A DNA stretch of 42,654 bases, from the NCBI GenBank assembly GCA_900752785.1, contig CAADWP010000065.1, positions 1 to 42,654 of the forward strand, given 5' to 3'. The stretch comes from an uncultured Ruminococcus sp. GTDB taxonomy: Bacteria; Bacillota; Clostridia; Oscillospirales; Ruminococcaceae. Below the pieces are notes generated by a model, which did not search any database, was not told the DNA's origin, and worked only from the letters and a program-made list of their open reading frames with translations. Positions 8,106 to 14,505 of the stretch are shown one piece after another (position 1 is the first letter of the stretch; every line of letters starts with the position of its first letter). The position numbers were made by a program, and so were the translations under genes.

Positions 8106-11100
8106 TCAGTCCTGACCGTAAAGCGTTGTAAGCTTAGTGAGATAATCATATCTGTCCTTAGCGTTTTCAACAGCCTGATCGAACAGAGCAGCAGCTCTTT
8201 CGGGATTCTGACGAGCGAGCGAGTTGTAACGAACCTCTCCCATGAGGAAGTTCTTGTACTCGTCTGTGTTAGGTGCCTTAGAATCAAGAATGAACGGATT
8301 CTTACCCTCTTCCTTGAGTGCAGGATTGTATCTGTAAAGATGCCAGTAACCTGCCTCGACAGCCTTCTTCTCCTCAGCCTGAGCTGTAGCCATACCGGTC
8401 TTGATACCGTGATTGATACAAGGAGCGTAAGCGATAACGATCGAAGGTCCGTCGTAAGCCTCAGCCTCGGCAAATGCCTTGATACACTGGTTCATGTTAG
8501 CGCCCATAGCAACGTGAGCAACGTAAACATAGCCATAGCTCATTGCGATACCGGCGAGATCCTTTTTCTTCATTACCTTACCGGCAGCAGCAAACTGTGC
8601 AATAGCGCCTGTAGGTGTGGACTTAGAAGCCTGTCCGCCTGTATTTGAGTAAACCTCAGTATCGAATACGAGGATATTAACGTTCTTGCCGGAAGCGATT
8701 ACGTGATCGAGACCGCCGAAGCCGATATCGTAAGCCCAACCGTCGCCGCCGAAGATCCACTGAGACTTTTTGCTGAGGTAATCCTTTTCAGCAAGGATAG
8801 CCTTAGCGTCGTCGCAGCCGCAAGCCTCGAGAGCTGCTACAAGCTTATCTGTAGCGTCGGCATTCTTTGCGCCGTCGTTGTATGTTGCGAGGTACTCGTC
8901 GATAGCTGCCTTAACTTCGGACTTTTCAGCCTTTTCCTTGAGAGCGAGAACCTTGTCGGTAACTCTCTTTCTGAGCGTCTCTGTAGCAAGGAACATACCG
9001 TAGCCGAACTCAGCGTTGTCCTCGAAGAGCGAATTGCTCCAAGCAGGACCTCTGCCCTTCTTGTTTACCGTATAAGGAGTTGAAGGTGCGCTGCCGCCCC
9101 AGATAGAGGAGCATCCTGTAGCGTTAGCAATCATCATTCTGTCGCCGAAGAGCTGTGTAACGAGCTTAGCGTAAGGAGTTTCGCCGCAGCCTGCGCAAGC
9201 GCCGGAGAATTCGAGAAGCGGCTGTCTGAACTGTGAGCCCTTGACTGTATCAGCCTTGAACTTTGCAGCTACTTCTGCCTTTTCGTCGATAGTTACGCCG
9301 TAGTTGAATACAGCCTGCTGATCCATCTGAGAAGCGATAGGCTCCATAACGAGAGCTTTCTCCTTAGCAGGACAGATGTTAGCGCAAACGCCGCATCCTG
9401 TACAGTCGAGTGTAGAAACTGTCATTGTGAACTTGAGACCTGCCATAGCGGGCTTGAAATCAACAATCTTTGTGCCCTCGGGAGCAGCCTCAGCCTCAGC
9501 CTCTGTCATAGCGACAGGTCTGATTACAGCGTGAGGACAAACGTAAGCACACTGGTTACACTGAATACAATTTTCAGGGATCCAATTCGGAACCTTAACA
9601 GCAATACCACGCTTCTCGAAAGCGGCAGAACCCTGCGGGAATGTACCGTCAGCCATGTCTACAAATGTAGAAACAGGAAGCTTATCGCCCTTCTGAGCGT
9701 TGCAGGGAATCTGGATATTGTTTACGTAATCCTGAAGCTTCTTATCGTCGCATGTAACAGCAGTCATACCCATCTGAGTATCGGCAGCGTCAGCCCATGC
9801 TGCAGGAACGTCAACCTTGACAATATTCTTATGACCGGCGTCGATAGCGTTCCAGTTCTTTTCAACAACGTCCTGTCCCTTCTTGCTGTAAGAAGCCTCG
9901 GCAGCAGCTTTCATATAGCCAACCGCATCCTCAAAAGGAATGATGTTAGCAAGCTTGAAGAATGCGGACTGGAGAATCGTGTTGATCCTTGTGCCCATTC
10001 CTGTTTCTTCACCAAGCTTAACGCCGTTGATGATATAGAAATTGATATTGTTCTGAGCAATATATCTCTTTACCTGACCGGGAAGATTTGCGTCAAGCTC
10101 CTCGGGAGTCCAGATCGTATTGAGGAGGAATGTTCCGCCGGGCTTGATGTCGGAAACCATATCGTACTTGTCGATATAGCTCTGGTTATGGCAAGCTACG
10201 AAGTCAGCCTTATTAATAAGGTATGTAGACTTGATAGGAGTCTTACCGAAACGGAGGTGAGAGATAGTTACACCGCCCGACTTCTTTGAGTCATATGCAA
10301 AGTAAGCCTGCGCGTAGAGGTCGGTGTGGTCGCCGATGATTTTGATAGAGTTCTTGTTTGCGCCGACAGTACCGTCAGAACCGAGACCCCAGAACTTACA
10401 AGCCGTTGTGCCTGCGGGAGCAGAATCGGGATTCTCCTCGAGAGCGAGAGAAAGATTTGTAACGTCGTCCTCGATACCGATAGTGAATCTCTTTTTGGAA
10501 TCGTTCTTGAATACGGCAACGATCTGTGCAGGAACAGTATCCTTTGAACCAAGACCATATCTGCCTGTAAATACAGGGATATTGTTGAACTTTGTATCCT
10601 TGAGAGCTGCAACAACATCAAGGTAGAGAGGTTCGCCGAGCGAGCCGGGTTCCTTTGTTCTGTCAAGAACGGAAATTCTCTTAACACTGTCTGGAATTAC
10701 CTCAACAAGCTTCTCAGCAACGAAAGGTCTGTAGAGGCGAACCTTAACGAGACCGTACTTGCCGCCGGCAGCGTTGAGGTAATCAATTGTCTCCTCAATA
10801 GTGTCGTTAACAGAACCCATTGCAACAATAACGTGCTCAGCGTCAGCAGCGCCGTAGTAGTTAAAGAGCTTGTAATCAGTACCGATAAGCTCGTTTACCT
10901 TGTTCATGTAATCCTCAACGATAGCAGGGAGAGCATCATAGTACTTGTTGCAAGCCTCGCGAGCCTGGAAGAAGATGTCGGGGTTCTGAGCCGAGCCGCG
11001 GAGAACAGGTCTTTCGGAATGGAGAGCCTTGTCTCTGAACGACTGAGCAGCGTCCTTGTCGAGAAGGCTGTAAAGAGTCTCGTCGTCCCATGTTTCGATT

Positions 11101-11651
11101 TTCTGGATCTCATGGGATGTACGGAAACCGTCAAAGAAGTGGAGGAAAGGAACTCTGCCCTTGATAGTTGAAAGATGAGCAACAGCGCCAAGGTCCATAA
11201 CTTCCTGGGGATTGGACGAGCAAAGCATTGCATAGCCTGTCTGACGGCAAGCGTAAACGTCGGAATGGTCGCCGAAGATATTAAGCGCATGTGAAGATAC
11301 GCATCTTGCGGAAACGTGAATAACATTAGGGAGAAGCTCGCCTGCGATCTTATACATATTAGGGATCATCAGAAGAAGTCCCTGTGAAGCTGTATATGTA
11401 GTTGTGAGAGCGCCTGCGGAAAGCGAACCGTGAACTGTACCGGCAGCTCCTGCCTCAGACTGCATCTCTGCAACTGTAACTGGCTGACCGAAAAGGTTCT
11501 TCTTATCCTTAGCAGACCAGCTGTCGGTCACCTCAGCCATAACTGACGAAGGAGTTATGGGGTAAATTGCAGCTACGTCGGTAAAGGGATACGATACCCA
11601 TGCAGCGGCGTTATTACCGTCCATAGTTTTCATTTTTCTTTTAATTGACAT
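8106..11651 (-). CDS. nifJ: Pyruvate:ferredoxin (flavodoxin) oxidoreductase, single-chain
   Basis: A full-length 1181-residue homodimeric-type PFOR, which converts pyruvate and CoA to acetyl-CoA and CO2 with reduction of ferredoxin in the cytoplasm. The fused domains run in the usual order: the N-terminal pyruvate-binding region (YPITPSSVMAE), the transketolase C-like region (GRYGLGSKD), the gamma domain, two 4Fe-4S motifs (CIQCNQCAYVCPHAV and CTGCGVCANICP), then the TPP domain with GACAGCGETPYAKL, GGDGWAYDIGFGGLDH and NVLVFDTEVYSNTGGQ-like (here NILVFDTEVYSNTGGQ). AGGAGGTC lies eight bases before the ATG. It has its own consensus promoter and strong terminator, so it is monocistronic. It should supply the acetyl-CoA and reduced ferredoxin of fermentative metabolism, linking with PpdK upstream of pyruvate. 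Confidence 0.97.
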   Translation of the reverse strand: MSIKRKMKTMDGNNAAAWVSYPFTDVAAIYPITPSSVMAEVTDSWSAKDKKNLFGQPVTVAEMQSEAGAAGTVHGSLSAGALTTTYTASQGLLLMIPNMYKIAGELLPNVIHVSARCVSSHALNIFGDHSDVYACRQTGYAMLCSSNPQEVMDLGAVAHLSTIKGRVPFLHFFDGFRTSHEIQKIETWDDETLYSLLDKDAAQSFRDKALHSERPVLRGSAQNPDIFFQAREACNKYYDALPAIVEDYMNKVNELIGTDYKLFNYYGAADAEHVIVAMGSVNDTIEETIDYLNAAGGKYGLVKVRLYRPFVAEKLVEVIPDSVKRISVLDRTKEPGSLGEPLYLDVVAALKDTKFNNIPVFTGRYGLGSKDTVPAQIVAVFKNDSKKRFTIGIEDDVTNLSLALEENPDSAPAGTTACKFWGLGSDGTVGANKNSIKIIGDHTDLYAQAYFAYDSKKSGGVTISHLRFGKTPIKSTYLINKADFVACHNQSYIDKYDMVSDIKPGGTFLLNTIWTPEELDANLPGQVKRYIAQNNINFYIINGVKLGEETGMGTRINTILQSAFFKLANIIPFEDAVGYMKAAAEASYSKKGQDVVEKNWNAIDAGHKNIVKVDVPAAWADAADTQMGMTAVTCDDKKLQDYVNNIQIPCNAQKGDKLPVSTFVDMADGTFPQGSAAFEKRGIAVKVPNWIPENCIQCNQCAYVCPHAVIRPVAMTEAEAEAAPEGTKIVDFKPAMAGLKFTMTVSTLDCTGCGVCANICPAKEKALVMEPIASQMDQQAVFNYGVTIDEKAEVAAKFKADTVKGSQFRQPLLEFSGACAGCGETPYAKLVTQLFGDRMMIANATGCSSIWGGSAPSTPYTVNKKGRGPAWSNSLFEDNAEFGYGMFLATETLRKRVTDKVLALKEKAEKSEVKAAIDEYLATYNDGAKNADATDKLVAALEACGCDDAKAILAEKDYLSKKSQWIFGGDGWAYDIGFGGLDHVIASGKNVNILVFDTEVYSNTGGQASKSTPTGAIAQFAAAGKVMKKKDLAGIAMSYGYVYVAHVAMGANMNQCIKAFAEAEAYDGPSIVIAYAPCINHGIKTGMATAQAEEKKAVEAGYWHLYRYNPALKEEGKNPFILDSKAPNTDEYKNFLMGEVRYNSLARQNPERAAALFDQAVENAKDRYDYLTKLTTLYGQD

Positions 11652-11746
11652 AGGAAAGACCTCCTAAAATAAATTTAAAGCTTGTTACGCGCGTCCGGAG
11701 CCTGTCCATTGGAAAAGATTTCCGCACACATATAACTACAATTATA

Positions 11747-11775
11747 ATTATAACACAAAGCTCAATGTTTGTAAA
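11747..11775 (-). promoter_or_regulatory. Sigma-A promoter of nifJ
   Basis: On the minus strand TTTACA (11775-11770) and TATAAT (11752-11747) are separated by 17 bases. The leader of about 90 bases runs to the AGGAGG site. Confidence 0.8.
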
Positions 11776-11956
11776 CACTTTTTTGCACCGTTTCACACAA
11801 AAGTCTTATTATTATGTTTGCAATCGCAAACTTTATATCAGTTACAGAATCAGAAAAAGTATACTCTGCTTTGTGTATTATGCAGGGTGTAACACTTAGA
11901 TAATTGTGCAAAATGACAGAAATTCTAAAAAAGTGGTAATTTTTTTCTGATTTCTA

Positions 11957-11985
11957 TTGACGTTTAGTCTAAAATACGCTATAAT
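11957..11985 (+). promoter_or_regulatory. Sigma-A promoter of a candidate small RNA
   Basis: TTGACG (11957-11962), 17-base spacer, TATAAT (11980-11985). It points away from nifJ, and no protein-coding gene lies on this strand before the terminator at 12079-12106. Confidence 0.8.
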
Positions 11986-11991
11986 AGCTAT

Positions 11992-12106
11992 AGTGTTTAA
12001 TAATCTTTAATTATTAACACTCGTTTTGTTGTCTCCTTTCTTTTGTTCTACACATATTTATTTATTTTTTCTGTTTACAGCAGGGCTTTGCCCTGCTTAT
12101 TTTTTT
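11992..12106 (+). ncRNA. Candidate trans-acting small RNA, about 115 nt
   Basis: A complete small transcription unit in the 500-base gap between nifJ and spoVAC. The expected start is about seven bases after the -10 box. The first 30 bases form a hairpin (AGTGTTTAATAAT, 11992-12004, with ATTATTAACACT, 12010-12021, one bulged T). A pyrimidine-rich, apparently unpaired region follows, including TCTCCTTTC at 12032-12040, which is complementary to Shine-Dalgarno sequences. The unit ends with a 7-bp GC-rich hairpin (GCAGGGC, TTT loop, GCCCTGC) and ATTTTTTT. No open frame with a ribosome site lies inside. The architecture fits a base-pairing riboregulator; no known RNA family is recognised. The remaining gap sequence holds the nifJ promoter and leader (11652-11775); 11776-11956 shows nothing clear. 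Confidence 0.65.
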
Positions 12107-12151
12107 ACACTTTATAAATCACGATCACTACATCAAACGCCAGATCATCAA

Positions 12152-12589
12152 TCATTTAAAAATGAAATACAATATTCCGTACAATACGGAAGCCGCACAG
12201 CCGTAGAGTATTACAGGTCCTGCGATAGTAAAAATTTTTGCTCCTACGCCAAGAACATATCCTTCAGATTTCGCTTCGATCGCCGATGAGCTTATAGCAT
12301 TGGAAAATCCGGTTATCGGCACAAGAGTTCCCGCTCCGGCGCGTTTGGCAAGCTTCTCGTACCAACCGAAGCCCGTACAGAGAGCGCTCAGTCCTACAAG
12401 TATGATCGAAGTCCACGCTCCGGCAGCAGTTCTGTCAAGGTCATAAGATTCAAAAAGCGAGAGCAGAAGCTGCCCCAGAACGCAGATCGCTCCCCCGACG
12501 GCAAAAGCCGCAGGGATATTGACGATACTGCGTGATTTAGGAGATGCGCTCCTGCTCATTTTGTCATACATTTCAGGCGTTATATTCAT
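12152..12589 (-). CDS. spoVAC: Stage V sporulation protein AC
   Basis: A 145-residue membrane protein with strong SpoVAC features: a polar N-terminus (TPEMYDKMSRSASPKS), hydrophobic helices, and the diagnostic GAGTLVPITGFSNAISSSAIEAKSEGYVLGVGAKIF stretch followed by TIAGPVILYG. SpoVAC is an inner-spore-membrane channel component for dipicolinic acid uptake and release. GGGAGG lies seven bases upstream of the ATG at 12589, so this start is preferred over the longer frame from 12634. The usual partners spoVAD and spoVAE are absent on either side (glmU upstream, nifJ downstream), so this is a lone copy here. A sigma-G-like promoter precedes it. Confidence 0.9.
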   Translation of the reverse strand: MNITPEMYDKMSRSASPKSRSIVNIPAAFAVGGAICVLGQLLLSLFESYDLDRTAAGAWTSIILVGLSALCTGFGWYEKLAKRAGAGTLVPITGFSNAISSSAIEAKSEGYVLGVGAKIFTIAGPVILYGCAASVLYGILYFIFK

Positions 12590-12621
12590 ATAAATTCCTC
12601 CCACATTAATCATAGTGAGAG

Positions 12622-12650
12622 TATTATGAGCCATTTTATCTGAAATATAC
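12622..12650 (-). promoter_or_regulatory. Sigma-G (forespore) type promoter of spoVAC
   Basis: On the minus strand GTATA (12650-12646), a 17-base spacer and CATAATA (12628-12622) match the forespore consensus GHATR-N17/18-CATNNTA. The spacing to the ATG leaves a leader of about 25 bases with the GGGAGG site. In Bacillus the spoVA operon is read by sigma-G. Confidence 0.65.
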
Positions 12651-12718
12651 TGCGTTTAAATTATTATAAAAAATATTTTTTCAGCGAAGTATCAGCAAAA
12701 TTACAGAAAGAATAATTT

Positions 12719-14101
12719 TTACTTTTTCTCAGGAAGCTTTGTCTTGAGCTTACGAAGAGTGTAACCCTCATTAACCTTCATAACGCCGCGGTCGATTGCA
12801 AGAGCATAATCGGGGACATCGCTTGTGACCGTAGTTCCCGCCGCCGTATAAACAGCCTTGCCAAGCTTGACCGGAGCGATAAGATTCGTATTGCAGCCGA
12901 TAAAGCAATAATCTCCGACAACGCATCGGCTCTTTTCAACGCCGTCATAATTAACCGTAGCCGTACCGCATCCGACATTCACCTTCTTGCCTATATCACT
13001 GTCGCCTATGTACACGAGATGAGATACCGCCGACTTTTCACCGATAGTAGAATTCTTTATCTCTACAAAATCCCCTATCCTTGCATCGTTTTTTATATGA
13101 CTGTCCGGCCGGACATGAACATAAGGTCCTATAATCGTATCGTTTTCAACAACTGAACCGCTGATCTGAGAGGTATTCACTATCACCCTGTCGCCGATGC
13201 TGCTGTCCTCCACAATGGAATTCGGTCCGATAACGCAGCCGCAGCCTATCTTTGTTTTGCCTGTAATAATAGTTCCCGGCAAAATCTCGGTTCCCGAACC
13301 GATCTCAACACCGCGTTCGATAATAATACCGTCTGTACAGGTAAATCCGACGCCGCCCATGAGATGCTTATCTATAACAGCCTGTCTTGCATAATTATTA
13401 AGCGCAAGCAGATCCTTGCGGTCGTTTGCGCCGCGGATTATTTCGGGATTCTCGGATTTGAATGCGCCTGCGTTCTTTCCGTCCGCGATAGCTATGGATA
13501 TTGTATCGGTAAGATAGTATTCCTTTTGAGCGTTATTGCAGTCCAGCTTTCCCAGAAGCTCCACAAGATCAGCCGTTCTGAACCAATAAGCGCCTGAATT
13601 TACCTCGCGCACAGCTTTCTGCTCCTCAGAAGCGTCCTTCTGCTCGACAATACCGCTTATCCCTGTTTCTGTACGGATTATTCTGCCGTAACCAAAAGGA
13701 TCTTCAAGTTCTGCTGTAATTACGGTAACCGCATTGTCCTGCTCTATATGCGCCGCAAGAGCATTACTCAGCGTATCGGCATCAATAAACGGCGCGTCGC
13801 CGCAAAGCACAAGAGTATGACCGCTTTTATCCTCGTTTAGAAACGGGATCGCCTGCATTACCGCATGACCTGTACCCAGTCTTTCGGCTTGAAGCGCAGT
13901 TCTGTATCGTCCTCCAAGATAATCATCGATCATTTCTCCCATAAAGCCCTTTATTACGCAGATATCCGAAACATCGGCTTCCACGCAGGCTGATATTACC
14001 CACTCCAGCATAGGCTCTCCCAGAACCTTAAAAAGCGGCTTGGGCATATCCGCCTTCATGCGTTTACCCTGCCCTCCTGCAAGAATAACTGCTTTATTCA
14101 T
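12719..14101 (-). CDS. glmU: Bifunctional UDP-N-acetylglucosamine pyrophosphorylase / glucosamine-1-phosphate acetyltransferase
   Basis: A 460-residue protein of normal family length. The N-terminal nucleotidyltransferase half begins VILAGGQGKRMKADMPKPL and contains LCGDAPFID and EVNSGAYWF; a linker (ANDRKDLLALNN) leads to the left-handed beta-helix acetyltransferase with hexapeptide repeats (IGPYVHVRP, GDFVEIKNS, SHLVYIGDSDIG, GCGTATVNYDG). It makes UDP-GlcNAc for peptidoglycan from glucosamine-1-phosphate, acetyl-CoA and UTP in the cytoplasm. GGAGG lies eight bases before the ATG. It is the only gene on this transcript that is visible; its leader carries a nested inverted repeat. Confidence 0.96.
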   Translation of the reverse strand: MNKAVILAGGQGKRMKADMPKPLFKVLGEPMLEWVISACVEADVSDICVIKGFMGEMIDDYLGGRYRTALQAERLGTGHAVMQAIPFLNEDKSGHTLVLCGDAPFIDADTLSNALAAHIEQDNAVTVITAELEDPFGYGRIIRTETGISGIVEQKDASEEQKAVREVNSGAYWFRTADLVELLGKLDCNNAQKEYYLTDTISIAIADGKNAGAFKSENPEIIRGANDRKDLLALNNYARQAVIDKHLMGGVGFTCTDGIIIERGVEIGSGTEILPGTIITGKTKIGCGCVIGPNSIVEDSSIGDRVIVNTSQISGSVVENDTIIGPYVHVRPDSHIKNDARIGDFVEIKNSTIGEKSAVSHLVYIGDSDIGKKVNVGCGTATVNYDGVEKSRCVVGDYCFIGCNTNLIAPVKLGKAVYTAAGTTVTSDVPDYALAIDRGVMKVNEGYTLRKLKTKLPEKK

Positions 14102-14124
14102 TATTAATATCCTCCTTGTATCAG

Positions 14125-14210
14125 AACTTGTTTAGCATCTTGCCGAACTCGTTTAAGAAATACTTTCTGCCTGAACTTTGCAGAAAACATGCTTATGACA
14201 AGATGCTGAA
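14125..14210 (-). repeat. Nested inverted repeat in the glmU leader
   Basis: AGCATCTTG (14134-14142) pairs with CAAGATGCT (14199-14207), and inside it TTTCTGC (14164-14170) pairs with GCAGAAA (14180-14186). GAACTTGTTT (14124-14133) recurs as GAACTCGTTT 11 bases further on. Read on the minus strand this lies directly before the glmU ribosome site, so it would be part of the leader RNA. The rest of the 14102-14505 gap is AT-rich (14211-14390, nothing clear) and then holds the ppdK promoter and leader. It might be an interspersed extragenic repeat or a leader regulatory element. Confidence 0.55.
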
Positions 14211-14395
14211 TCAACTTTTAATAAATTATTCTCATTTAAATAATGCTTGTCTTTTATTATTATTACAAACATTAACAATAAATGCAAGTGTTTTTTCACA
14301 AATTTATTGTAAACCTCATTTTTTTGTACAAAATGCTATAAAATTAACGCTGAACTTTTTACGTTATATATATGGTATTTTTTTCCGAAATGTGT

Positions 14396-14505
14396 TATAA
14401 TGTTTATAAGTCGGAGAGGATGTTTCAAAATCATCCTTAGTCCGGTAATGCTGAACACATGATGAACCGTGTTCAGTATAAGTTTAAAACTGGAGGTATA
14501 CACCA
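14396..14505 (+). promoter_or_regulatory. ppdK promoter (-10) and structured leader
   Basis: TATAAT at 14396-14401 is a good -10 box in TGTGTTATAAT; the -35 region is poor. The leader contains two hairpins: AGGATG/CATCCT (14417-14422 with 14432-14437) and CTGAACAC/GTGTTCAG (14451-14458 with 14469-14476). GGAGGTA follows at 14492-14498. Neither hairpin has a T-run, so they are more likely stabilising or regulatory than terminators. Confidence 0.55.

Noticed and set aside
9531..10289. Open frame of 252 codons antisense to nifJ
   Set aside because: Shadow of a biased, highly expressed gene; no start signal.
12026..12289. Open frame starting inside the candidate sRNA
   Set aside because: No Shine-Dalgarno before its ATG, and it crosses the terminator and runs antisense into spoVAC.
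14116..14400. Open frame in the gap between glmU and ppdK
   Set aside because: AT-rich sequence without a ribosome site; it reads through the inverted repeat.
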